In this document: positions 38,129 through 46,055 of the stretch, piece by piece
How positions within the stretch are numbered: the first letter of the stretch is position 1
Layout of the letters: each line of letters begins with the position of its first letter
Position numbers and translations under genes: made by a program
Assembly: GCF_028736175.1 (NCBI RefSeq)
Contig: NZ_CP117880.1
Span: 744,001 to 808,000 of the forward strand
DNA length: 64,000 bases
From: Sphingobacterium oryzagri
Lineage (GTDB): Bacteria; Bacteroidota; Bacteroidia; Sphingobacteriales; Sphingobacteriaceae
Direction: 5' to 3'
The notes under the pieces: generated by a model
Told to the model about the DNA's origin: nothing
The model's input: the letters and a program-made list of their open reading frames with translations, nothing else
Databases searched by the model: none

Positions 38129-38298
38129 AATTTTTTTTACCTTTTTTAAAAAGTCTCTGCGGGCAATAGGATCGCTTCGTCTCCATTGCTGGTACACAGT
38201 ACAGCGCCGCTACACTAGCGTGTTGACTTTCAAAAAACAGCATTTTTTTTGAAGCAGCATTTTGCGATAAAAAGCTTATTTTTTTAATAATGCTTAAC

Positions 38299-38306
38299 TA
38301 TATTTG
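38299..38306 (+). promoter_or_regulatory. TATATTTG promoter box of the arginine genes
   Basis: Perfect TAnnTTTG match, 48 nt before the argD ATG. The upstream partner 19 nt away is only TTAT (38276-38279). Confidence 0.5.
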
Positions 38307-38353
38307 CTACCTCTGATCTGCTAATACGCAAGGCGCAGCAAAAAAAATTGTAA

Positions 38354-39487
38354 ATGGACTTATTTAATGTTTATCCTATTAATCCCATCAATATTGTTGA
38401 AGCAAAAGGCTCCACAATTTGGGATGCCGAAGGTAATGATTACCTCGATCTGTATGGTGGACATGCGGTGATATCTATTGGTCACACGCATCCACATTAT
38501 GTTGAAACATTGACTACGCAATTGAATCGTATCGGATTTTATTCCAACTCCATTGAGATTCCTATTCAGAAGCAATTGGCCCGACAGTTGGGTGAAGTTT
38601 CCGGGAAGATAGACTACACCTTGTTCCTATGTAACTCCGGTGCAGAAGCAAACGAGAATGCGTTAAAATTGGCTTCGTTTCACAACAAGCGAAAAAAGGT
38701 AATCGCTTTTTCGAAGGCTTTTCACGGCCGTACATCATTAGCAGTGGCTGCTACAGATAACCCCGCTATCGTTGCTCCGGTTAACGAAACCGATAACATC
38801 ATTTTCCTGCCGTTTAATGATGAAGAAGCGTTGCAACGCACGTTTACCGATATCGGCGAAGAGATTTCCGCTGTCATCATTGAAGGTATTCAGGGCGTCG
38901 GCGGTATACGCGAAGCTTCCATTCCGTTTTTGACATTGATTCGCAACCTGTGCGATCAGTATGAAGCGATATTTATTGCCGATTCGGTACAATGCGGTTA
39001 TGGTCGTACGGGCGATTTCTTTTCACATGATTATGCAGGAATAAGCGCGGATATATACACCATGGCCAAAGGAATGGGCAATGGTTTTCCGATAGGTGCA
39101 GTTGCCATTGCGCCCAAGTTCAAAGCGTCTTTTGGTTTGCTCGGCACAACTTTTGGTGGAAATCATTTGGCATGTGCGGCAGCTGTTGCTGTGCTTGACG
39201 TGATTAAATCGGAACAGTTAATGGACAATGCACGCACAGTCGGTACCTACCTGATCGAAGAGTTAAGAAAATTCGAACAAGTAAAAGAAGTACGTGGAAG
39301 GGGATTAATGATTGGTATAGAACTTCCCGAGGAGCTTGCACAGGTGAAGAAAGACTTACTCTTGAAGAATAGGATATTTACAGGCGAGGCAAAGCCTAAC
39401 GTCATACGTATTTTGCCAGCATTGAATATTGATAAGCAAATTGCTGATCGGTTTTTAACGGCTTTCGACGAACGATTGAAAGCGTAA
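38354..39487 (+). CDS. argD: N-acylornithine aminotransferase (ArgD-type)
   Basis: 377 residues, class III PLP aminotransferase. YLDLYGGHAVISIGHTHPHY, FLCNSGAEANENALKLA, FIADSVQCGYGRTG and the PLP lysine in YTMAKGMGNGFPIGAVAI are all present, with GTTFGGNHLACAAAVAVLD as phosphate-binding loop. It converts N-acyl-glutamate semialdehyde to N-acylornithine. First gene of the arginine block visible here; argC, argG and the acyltransferase are not upstream. The acyl group may be succinyl rather than acetyl, judged from the next gene. Confidence 0.9.
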   Translation: MDLFNVYPINPINIVEAKGSTIWDAEGNDYLDLYGGHAVISIGHTHPHYVETLTTQLNRIGFYSNSIEIPIQKQLARQLGEVSGKIDYTLFLCNSGAEANENALKLASFHNKRKKVIAFSKAFHGRTSLAVAATDNPAIVAPVNETDNIIFLPFNDEEALQRTFTDIGEEISAVIIEGIQGVGGIREASIPFLTLIRNLCDQYEAIFIADSVQCGYGRTGDFFSHDYAGISADIYTMAKGMGNGFPIGAVAIAPKFKASFGLLGTTFGGNHLACAAAVAVLDVIKSEQLMDNARTVGTYLIEELRKFEQVKEVRGRGLMIGIELPEELAQVKKDLLLKNRIFTGEAKPNVIRILPALNIDKQIADRFLTAFDERLKA

Positions 39488-39499
39488 CATTAGATATAC

Positions 39500-40465
39500 A
39501 TGAAGAAATTTTTCTCAGCGGCAGATATTGATGATCTAGCAACGGTCGTCCAGGATGCGCTCGATTTAAAAGATAAACCCTACGAAGCGAAAGCACTGGG
39601 CGTGAATAAAACCTTAGGACTGGTTTTCCTAAATCCAAGTTTACGCACACGCATGAGCACGCAGAAAGCGGCCATGAATTTGGGGATGAATGTGATGGTG
39701 ATGAATATGGATAAAGACGGCTGGGCCTTGGAAACCCAAGATGGCGTTGTGATGAACGGCACCACCGTAGAGCATATTCGCGAAGCGGCTGCCGTCATGG
39801 GCGAATATTGCGATATTTTAGGGTTACGTTCATTTCCGAGTTTGAAAGATAAAGAAGCCGATTATAACGAAGATTTATTCAATAAGTTCGTTAAATTTTG
39901 CGGCGTTCCAGTGATTTCATTAGAAAGTGCCACAAGACATCCTTTGCAAAGTTTGACCGATTTGATCACGATTACCGAACATAAGAAAGTCGATAAACCG
40001 AAAGTCGTTCTGGCATGGGCACCCCATGTAAAAGCACTTCCGCAAGCTGTTCCCAATTCTTTTTCCGAATGGATGTGTAAAGCACAGCAGCAGGGGCTTG
40101 TAGATTTTACTATCGCACACCCTATGGGCTATGATCTTTGCGAAGATTTTACAAAAGGCGCGAAAATTTCAGATAATTTAGCCGAAAGTCTGGAAGGGGC
40201 TGATTTTGTATACGTCAAAAATTGGTCGTCTTATATCGAATATGGCGAGGTTTATCCCGTAGCACAAGATTGGATGATGGATAACGAGAAGTTAAAGCTC
40301 ACGAACGATGCAAAGATCATGCATTGCTTGCCCGTTCGTCGCGACCTCGAACTATCTTCTGAAATTCTGGATGGACCAAACTCGTTGGTCATCAAAGAGG
40401 CAAGTAACCGCGTCTGGGCAGCACAAGTGGTGTTAAAACGAATGCTAGAGAACTTAACTAAATAA
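39500..40465 (+). CDS. argF': N-succinyl/acetyl-ornithine carbamoyltransferase (ArgF')
   Basis: 321 residues. Carbamoyl-phosphate site NPSLRTRMSTQ; ESATRHPLQSLTDL; proline-rich loop LPQAVPNSF; HCLPVRRDLELSSEILDG. This matches the Bacteroides fragilis succinylornithine transcarbamylase class rather than ordinary OTC, and aligns with it without gaps over the first 90 residues. At the position that sets acyl specificity (Pro90 in the Bacteroides enzyme, Glu92 in Xanthomonas acetylornithine enzyme) it has Val90, which favours N-succinylornithine from published mutant data as I recall it. Product: N-acylcitrulline, to be deacylated by the ArgE-like protein downstream. It lies 12 bp after argD. Confidence 0.93.
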   Translation: MKKFFSAADIDDLATVVQDALDLKDKPYEAKALGVNKTLGLVFLNPSLRTRMSTQKAAMNLGMNVMVMNMDKDGWALETQDGVVMNGTTVEHIREAAAVMGEYCDILGLRSFPSLKDKEADYNEDLFNKFVKFCGVPVISLESATRHPLQSLTDLITITEHKKVDKPKVVLAWAPHVKALPQAVPNSFSEWMCKAQQQGLVDFTIAHPMGYDLCEDFTKGAKISDNLAESLEGADFVYVKNWSSYIEYGEVYPVAQDWMMDNEKLKLTNDAKIMHCLPVRRDLELSSEILDGPNSLVIKEASNRVWAAQVVLKRMLENLTK

Positions 40466-40489
40466 TAATTGCTTAGTATAAATTAATCG

Positions 40490-41284
40490 ATGGGGAGTGT
40501 GTTGAACGTAATAAAGATTGGGGGAAATGTAATTGACGACGAAACGCAGTTACAAGACTTTCTAGAAAAATTTGCTGCTTTACAGGGAAAGAAAATTTTG
40601 GTGCATGGTGGTGGTAAAGTCGCCACACGTGTGGCAAATGGATTGGGAATTGAGGCAAAAATGATCGATGGCCGGCGTGTTACGGATGCCGCCATGTTGG
40701 ATATCGTGACCATGGTATATGCCGGACTGACCAATAAAAAAGTGGTTTCTTTGTTGCAGCGATTTGGTTGTGATGCTTTGGGTTTAAGCGGTGCCGATGG
40801 AAATACCATTAAAGCTGTTAAACGCCCCGTTCGCGAGATCGACTATGGTTATGTTGGCGATATTCTGGTGGACAGTGTGAATTCGCTCAGCGTAAAGAAA
40901 TTTTTGGAAGCGGGTTACACACCAGTTTTCTCGGCTATCACGCATAATGGTATCGGGCAACTGTTAAACACCAATGCCGATACCATCGCCTCGGCATTAG
41001 CGGTTTCTTTATCCAAAATCTACGATACAAGCCTTATTTATTGTTTTGAAAAAAATGGCGTATTGCGCGACGTTACCGATGAGCATTCCGTTATTCCTAC
41101 GATCAAGGCAAACGAATTTGATGAACTAAAAGCCGCTGGTGTTATCTATGAAGGTATGATCCCTAAGCTGGAGAATGCTTTTCATGCTATTGGTAAAGGT
41201 GTTAAAAATGTCTATATTGGTCATGCCTTAAACCTGCATATGTATCAGCAAGGTGGATTTGGCACCTGTTTATTAGCAAAGTAA
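40490..41284 (+). CDS. argB: N-acylglutamate kinase
   Basis: 264 residues, amino-acid kinase fold. KIGGNVIDDETQLQDFLEKF, KILVHGGGKVATRVANGLGI and MIDGRRVTDAAMLDIVTMVY are the kinase signatures; NTNADTIASALAVSLS is the nucleotide region. It phosphorylates N-acetyl- or N-succinylglutamate. It is 24 bp after argF' and 2 bp before proC. Confidence 0.93.
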   Translation: MGSVLNVIKIGGNVIDDETQLQDFLEKFAALQGKKILVHGGGKVATRVANGLGIEAKMIDGRRVTDAAMLDIVTMVYAGLTNKKVVSLLQRFGCDALGLSGADGNTIKAVKRPVREIDYGYVGDILVDSVNSLSVKKFLEAGYTPVFSAITHNGIGQLLNTNADTIASALAVSLSKIYDTSLIYCFEKNGVLRDVTDEHSVIPTIKANEFDELKAAGVIYEGMIPKLENAFHAIGKGVKNVYIGHALNLHMYQQGGFGTCLLAK

Positions 41285-41286
41285 TC

Positions 41287-42087
41287 ATGAGTAAAATTAC
41301 GATAATCGGTAGCGGCAACATTGGGTTTTCGTTGGCCAAAGGGTTGGTAAAATCCGGACAATATGCGGCCGGCGATATCACGCTTACCCGAAGAAATATC
41401 GCGGCTTTGAAAGAAGAGGCAAACCTTGGTTTTCAGACGAGCGATCAAAATGCAGCGGCTGTCGCCGATGCAGATATGCTGGTGTTGGCTATTTTACCAC
41501 AACAGTTAAAAAAGGTGCTGGAAGAGATCAAGGATGCTCTTAAACCCGGCCAGATTATCGTTTCCGTTGTTTCTGGCGCAAGTTGTGCCGATGTCAAGCA
41601 AGTGCTCGGTACAGATACCATCGTTGTGCGTGCTATGCCTAACACGGCTATCGCGATCGGTCAATCGATGACCTGTATCGCGACCGATGATGCGCATGAA
41701 GAACATGTTGGAAAGGTAGAAGTGCTTTTCGAATCCGTCGGGTCTGTCGTTGTCATACAGGAAGATCTTATGACCTCCGCTACCGCGCTGTGCGCTTGCG
41801 GTATCGCGTTTTTTCTGCGTGCTATACGCGCGGCATCACAGGGTGGTGTAGAGATCGGTTTTCACGCGCACGACGCATTGAAAATGGCGGTGCAAACCGC
41901 TAAAGGTGCTGCTGATCTCTTGTTGCAAACACAAAACCATCCGGAAGGCGAAATCGATAAGGTGACATCACCAAAAGGTTGCACGATTGCTGGTCTAAAC
42001 GAAATGGAACATAACGGCTTTAGCTCGGCCTTTATAAAAGGTATAAAGCTGTCGGCCAAAAAAGCTGGAGGTCTTTACCATGACTAA
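41287..42087 (+). CDS. proC: pyrroline-5-carboxylate reductase
   Basis: 266 residues. Rossmann motif GSGNIGFSLAKGL, AMPNTAIAIGQSMTCIA, and the conserved C-terminal helix region (TSPKGCTIAGLNEMEHNGF). It makes proline from pyrroline-5-carboxylate with NAD(P)H. Its place inside an arginine block ties proline to the same glutamate/ornithine supply. Its end overlaps the next start (ATGACTAA). Confidence 0.92.
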   Translation: MSKITIIGSGNIGFSLAKGLVKSGQYAAGDITLTRRNIAALKEEANLGFQTSDQNAAAVADADMLVLAILPQQLKKVLEEIKDALKPGQIIVSVVSGASCADVKQVLGTDTIVVRAMPNTAIAIGQSMTCIATDDAHEEHVGKVEVLFESVGSVVVIQEDLMTSATALCACGIAFFLRAIRAASQGGVEIGFHAHDALKMAVQTAKGAADLLLQTQNHPEGEIDKVTSPKGCTIAGLNEMEHNGFSSAFIKGIKLSAKKAGGLYHD

Positions 42088-43153
42088 AAGCATGGAAATA
42101 CGCAGCGAGGAAGCGCTAACACTTTTAAAACAGCTGATCGCCACGCCGTCTTTTAGTAGAGAAGAACAAGACACAGCCCAATTGCTGTGTCATTTTTTTG
42201 AGCAAAAGGGCGTTGCATACGAGCGTTCGGGTCACAATATATGGGCTTACAACAAGTATTTCGATAGCGATAAGCCTACTATTTTACTGAATTCGCATCA
42301 CGATACTGTAAAGCCAAACCCTGGCTATACGCGAGATCCGTTCACACCGACCCTGGAAGATGGGAAACTGTACGGGTTAGGCAGCAATGATGCTGGTGGT
42401 TGTTTAGTCTCGTTAATCGCAGCTTTTTTGTATTATTACGAAACGCCGAATTTAGCTTATAACCTGTGCATGCTTGCCTCTGCCGAAGAGGAAATTTCGG
42501 GTAGGAATGGTGTTGAAGAAGCGATCAAACATATCAAACCCCTCGCTTTCGCCATTGTGGGCGAGCCAACATTGCTTGATTTAGCGATTGCAGAAAAAGG
42601 ATTGATGGTGCTGGATTGTGAAGCCAAAGGTGTAGCTGGACATGCCGCGCGTGAGGAGGGCGATAATGCAATTTATAATGCCTTGCCCGCGATAGCGTGG
42701 TTTCGTTCATATCGCTTTCCGAGAGAGTCAGCCTTTCTGGGGCCAGTCAAGATGTCCGTGACGTTAATTAATGCCGGTTCACAGCATAATGTGGTTCCTG
42801 CTTCCTGTACATTTGTTGTCGACGTGCGCACTACAGACGCGTATACGAATAGCGAGGTGTTGGAACTTATCCGTTCACAGGTTTCGGTAGACGTGCAGGC
42901 GCGCTCAACGCGGCTTAATCCATCTACGATCGATGCGGATCATCCGATCGTTAAATCCGGTATCGCACTCGGCTCGAAAACTTACGGTAGTCCCACCATG
43001 AGCGATCAAGCGTTATTACCTATGCCGTCGTTAAAAGTGGGGCCCGGCGACTCGGCACGGTCGCATGCTGCAGACGAATTCATTTTTCTCGACGAAATCA
43101 CTAAAGGCGTGAACTTTTACATTGATTTGCTGAAAAATGTGTTAACACAATAG
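42080..43153 (+). CDS. argE: M20-family N-acylcitrulline/acylornithine deacylase (ArgE-like)
   Basis: 357 residues. Metallopeptidase M20 motifs: SHHDTVKPNPG (metal His and Asp), GLGSNDAGG, ASAEEEISGRNG (catalytic Glu pair), GEPTLLDLAIAEKGLMVL and VAGHAAREEGDNA of the lid/dimerisation domain. In this pathway it should remove the acyl group from N-acylcitrulline made by ArgF'. It overlaps proC by 8 bases; a second ATG lies at 42092. Its last codons form part of the large inverted repeat that ends the block; argH, which would finish the pathway, is not downstream. Confidence 0.88.
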   Translation: MTKSMEIRSEEALTLLKQLIATPSFSREEQDTAQLLCHFFEQKGVAYERSGHNIWAYNKYFDSDKPTILLNSHHDTVKPNPGYTRDPFTPTLEDGKLYGLGSNDAGGCLVSLIAAFLYYYETPNLAYNLCMLASAEEEISGRNGVEEAIKHIKPLAFAIVGEPTLLDLAIAEKGLMVLDCEAKGVAGHAAREEGDNAIYNALPAIAWFRSYRFPRESAFLGPVKMSVTLINAGSQHNVVPASCTFVVDVRTTDAYTNSEVLELIRSQVSVDVQARSTRLNPSTIDADHPIVKSGIALGSKTYGSPTMSDQALLPMPSLKVGPGDSARSHAADEFIFLDEITKGVNFYIDLLKNVLTQ

Positions 43154-43190
43154 AAAAAGCCGGATAAGTCCGGCTTTTTCTATTGTGTTA
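43143..43190. terminator. bidirectional terminator, 22-bp perfect inverted repeat
   Basis: Two 22-bp arms without mismatch (from TAACACAATAG to its complement CTATTGTGTTA) enclose a 4-nt TAAG loop, with A- and T-tracts in both orientations. The left arm holds the argE stop and the right arm the stop of the convergent lrp gene, so both C-termini are encoded within the repeat. Confidence 0.9.
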
Positions 43191-43658
43191 GAGCGTAATT
43201 TGTCTTTTAATGCTCTCTTCGAGTGAAATAATCGTCTCCGTGCGCTGAATTCCTGTTAGCGCTTGGATATCTTCGTTCAATACCTTTCGAAGGTGTGCCG
43301 TATCTCTACATACAATTTTAGCAAACATACTATATTGCCCTGTACAATAGTGTAATTCGACGACCTCGTCAATTCCCTGAAGCTGTTTTACAGCATCCGA
43401 ATATTGCGATCCCTTTTCTAAGTAGATGCCTAAGAAGGCCGTGATATCAAAACCTACCTTTTGCGGGTTGATTATTAACTCCGAACCCTTGATTATACCC
43501 AATTCTTCCATCTTTTTCATCCTTACATGGATGGTTCCTCCTGAAACTATGAGTTTTTTTGCTATTTCTGTGTATGGAATTGATGCGTTTTCCATTAAAA
43601 TAGACAAAATTTGGATGTCTAAATTGTCTAAATCGTAATTTGAATACTTTTTATCCAT
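43188..43658 (-). CDS. Lrp/AsnC-family transcriptional regulator
   Basis: 156 residues. N-terminal helix-turn-helix (LDIQILSILMENASIPYTEI, AKKLIVSGGTIHVRMKKMEE) and a C-terminal amino-acid-binding RAM domain (GFDITAFLGIYLEKGSQYSD; GQYSMFAKIVCRDTAHLRK). These sense amino acids as octamers. It is convergent with the arginine block and divergent from the candidate small RNA, so either may be a target; neither link is shown. Start at the ATG read from 43658. Confidence 0.93.
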   Translation of the reverse strand: MDKKYSNYDLDNLDIQILSILMENASIPYTEIAKKLIVSGGTIHVRMKKMEELGIIKGSELIINPQKVGFDITAFLGIYLEKGSQYSDAVKQLQGIDEVVELHYCTGQYSMFAKIVCRDTAHLRKVLNEDIQALTGIQRTETIISLEESIKRQITL

Positions 43659-43723
43659 AAAAATGGTGGTTTGTTTTAAAAATATCTGATACTTTTTGTA
43701 AAATAAATAAAAATCAAATAAAA

Positions 43724-43755
43724 TTTGCAGAGAAATCGTAACTATTTTATATTTG
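43724..43755 (+). promoter_or_regulatory. orphan consensus promoter
   Basis: TTTG (43724-43727), 20 nt, TATATTTG (43748-43755): a full consensus match. Nothing with coding character lies downstream before the terminator at 43845, which suggests a non-coding transcript. Confidence 0.75.
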
Positions 43756-43761
43756 TATTAA

Positions 43762-43878
43762 CAAAACGAGATAAAAAGTGCAAGTTTTGTTAAAAAGGCA
43801 TGTTACTTCCCTCAAAATAACATAGGTTTATAATTGGTTAGCGTAGAAGCTCCTCGCCCGGGGAGCTTCTTCCTTTTT
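43762..43878 (+). ncRNA. candidate small RNA of about 117 nt
   Basis: Transcription from the promoter at 43724-43755 should begin near 43762 and stop at the hairpin/U-tract ending at 43878. The 5' end can fold into a 10-bp stem (TTAACAAAAC, 43758-43767, with GTTTTGTTAA, 43784-43793; the first bases may precede the start), then about 50 nt of unpaired linker, then the terminator stem. The only ATG frame is six codons (MLLPSK). It lies divergent to the Lrp gene and upstream of the kinase-like gene by about 420 bp. No known RNA family recognised. Confidence 0.6.
43845..43878 (+). terminator. terminator of the candidate small RNA
   Basis: AGAAGCTCC (43845-43853) and GGAGCTTCT (43862-43870) form a perfect 9-bp stem with loop TCGCCCGG, followed by TCCTTTTT. 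Confidence 0.85.
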
Positions 43879-44275
43879 ATATACTTCCATTTATCAAGTC
43901 TATTTCTCTAAAAGTTTTATTTTTTTTGTAAAAATAGCAAGTATTTTTGGATTTCTATTTTGTTATTTGTAATAATATATTCATTTATTGTAAATGTTTC
44001 ATTTTTAGCGCTTGATCTCTTTCATTTTTGATTTAATCACGAAGTATTTGATTTGACAGAAACGGTGCCAGTCTCAAAGGCCAGAGCCGCACTGAAGACG
44101 TATCATTTCCATTGCTGCGATCTGCGCAACGGAAAAAAAGCGCATTTTGACGAACGATTAAATCAAGGTATAGGGTTGGGAAAATACAAATTCTCCTGCG
44201 TGAGGCACCAATCTTGAGCCGTTGTGAAGCGAATGATAGCGGCGAGCACGTGCCGATATTCTCGGTATCGTTTGC
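43879..44275. other. AT-rich stretch without a gene
   Basis: About 400 bp between the candidate RNA and the next gene. Its first half is very AT-rich. An open frame from a GTG at 44224 runs into the next gene but lacks coding character before 44299. A TATCTTTA box at 44276-44283 may be the promoter of the following gene. Confidence 0.4.
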
Positions 44276-44298
44276 TATCTTTACGTAAAAAGCTATTC

Positions 44299-45342
44299 AT
44301 GGAGATTGATGATGTCAAAATATCGCGCAAAAAGCCAATGTATCCGGTCGGGGTGGGACTGGCCAAATATTTGCGAATTTACCAGCGCGATGCACGTTTG
44401 CCGGTAGCGTACAAAGACTTGCTTAATTTTACAGAAACTGTGCCTGTGATGGATAAACACGGCAATGATACCTTTTGGGAAACACCGTTGTACCCGCCTT
44501 ATTTGCAAGACCAGCTTTATGAGGGCTTAAAGGTAGTTTACGCTATTCTAAAAGCTTCTGGAAACACACGGATTGTAGAACATAAAATTATCGATCGTAT
44601 AGAATATTGCGCTTTTGGTAACACCCGACCTTTTCGCGTGCGGATCATTAATCGGCTAAATGATGTGTACGATTACTTCTATATCAAACAAGCGGATGCC
44701 TCGCGTATTTACGGATTGGAATTAGAGGAAATTCTTTCGCCCAACCAGGTCAATTATTTGGTCGATCGCGAAACGCTGGTCGAGGAGCATATTGTCGGTA
44801 TTCCTGGTGATGTATTTAATAAAGGGAATATTATCCATCCGGAATACAACAAAACACGGATTGCAAAGGAATTTGTCAAATTTAATGAGCGCTGTATTAT
44901 CTCCTTACTCGGTGATATGCGCGCCTACAATTTTGTGATGCAAATTACACCCGATTTCGATGATTTTCAGTTTCGCATTCGTGCTATTGATTTCGACCAA
45001 CAATTTTATGAGGGTAATCCGCGGGTTTATATGCCCCAGTATTTTAAAGAAAACCTACCTTATGTTAAGCTGGCAATGGAACATCTCACGGAGAAGACGG
45101 TGTTACAATATCAGCAGGAGGAGCGATCGTCTATCGTGCACCGTGTGCGAAGCGAGCGGCATCGAATCAAAGATTTACGCGATGCCTCGCAACTTCAGGA
45201 GCTTTCTACAGGAGCGAATATCCAACAGTTGCGCGAAGGCTATGCCAGTTTCTATGCAAACGATGCTTATCATCGATGTCAGACGATGACGGATATTGTG
45301 GAACTCAATGTTAAAAATGTAATCCGGCAAGTCAAACTTTAA
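44299..45342 (+). CDS. uncharacterised protein with kinase-fold-like motifs
   Basis: 347 residues from the ATG at 44299; the frame is open upstream to 44224 but a TATCTTTA box at 44276-44283 would place transcription start after that. No signal peptide or membrane segment. In the middle, LLGDMRAYNFVM followed about 20 residues later by RAIDFDQQF resembles the catalytic loop (D...N) and metal-binding D-F-D of phosphotransferases and HipA/APH-like kinases. DRIEYCAFGNTRPFRVRIIN precedes a YIKQAD strand that could carry the ATP lysine. It overlaps ruvC convergently by 4 bp. The kinase reading is inference; no characterised relative recognised. Confidence 0.6.
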   Translation: MEIDDVKISRKKPMYPVGVGLAKYLRIYQRDARLPVAYKDLLNFTETVPVMDKHGNDTFWETPLYPPYLQDQLYEGLKVVYAILKASGNTRIVEHKIIDRIEYCAFGNTRPFRVRIINRLNDVYDYFYIKQADASRIYGLELEEILSPNQVNYLVDRETLVEEHIVGIPGDVFNKGNIIHPEYNKTRIAKEFVKFNERCIISLLGDMRAYNFVMQITPDFDDFQFRIRAIDFDQQFYEGNPRVYMPQYFKENLPYVKLAMEHLTEKTVLQYQQEERSSIVHRVRSERHRIKDLRDASQLQELSTGANIQQLREGYASFYANDAYHRCQTMTDIVELNVKNVIRQVKL

Positions 45343-45902
45343 CGAACGCGCTTTTCATTATCTTTTACAAATGCTTCCCAGCCGCTATAGCTTTTGCTAT
45401 CGCTCAGCGCATTATTTTGGAAAGCATGGCAAACAGCTACGGCTAATCCGTCCGTAGCATCTAAAAACTCAGGTGTTTCATTAAATTTTAAGATCGTTTT
45501 TAGCATCGCGGCTACTTGTTCCTTACTCGCGTTTCCACTACCTGTAACAGATTGTTTTATTTTTCTGGGCGAGTATTCAAATATAGGGATGTCAAAGTTG
45601 AGCGCCGCGGCCATAGCTACGCCTTGTGCTCGGCCCAATTTTAACATAACCTGTATGTTTTTGCCGTAAAACGGCGATTCCAACGCAACGCAATCGGGCT
45701 TGTATTGCTCCACAAGCGCGGATGTCTTTTTAAATATGCGCTGTAGTTTAAGTCCATGATCGTCTAAGTGTCCCATCTTTACCACGCCCAGGGAAAGTAA
45801 AGTCATCTTTTGCCCGACTTGTTTTACCACGCCGTAACCAAGAATCACTGTTCCCGGGTCAATACCCAAAATAATACGTTCTTTAGCCTTTTCTCTCTGC
45901 AT
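45339..45902 (-). CDS. ruvC: Holliday junction resolvase RuvC
   Basis: 187 residues, RNase H fold. The four acidic catalytic residues are present: Asp15 in LGIDPGTVILGYG, Glu in CVALESPFYGKN, and the Asp pair in FLDATDGLAVAVCHAF. The GSGNASKEQV stretch is typical. It cuts four-way junctions during recombination with RuvAB, whose genes are not in the window. Slightly longer C-terminus than E. coli RuvC. Confidence 0.96.
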   Translation of the reverse strand: MQREKAKERIILGIDPGTVILGYGVVKQVGQKMTLLSLGVVKMGHLDDHGLKLQRIFKKTSALVEQYKPDCVALESPFYGKNIQVMLKLGRAQGVAMAAALNFDIPIFEYSPRKIKQSVTGSGNASKEQVAAMLKTILKFNETPEFLDATDGLAVAVCHAFQNNALSDSKSYSGWEAFVKDNEKRVR

Positions 45903-46055
45903 GTAGCAATATTACAACTTTCTATTGGATAATTCTTACCACGCCGACCATTGGTCTGTAGATCACGTCGCTCTTTTCGTTTCCATATTTTATCGACTAC
46001 TGTTAAGAAAAGATGTCGTTAAAAATTAGTAACATTGTGCTTTTATTTTCCGTCA

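Noticed and set aside
43804..43824. Six-codon frame in the candidate small RNA as an attenuator leader peptide
   Set aside because: No run of regulatory codons, and the downstream gene is more than 400 bp away past a clean terminator.
44224..44298. N-terminal extension of the kinase-like protein from GTG 44224
   Set aside because: Composition is not coding-like, and a TATCTTTA box at 44276-44283 lies within it.
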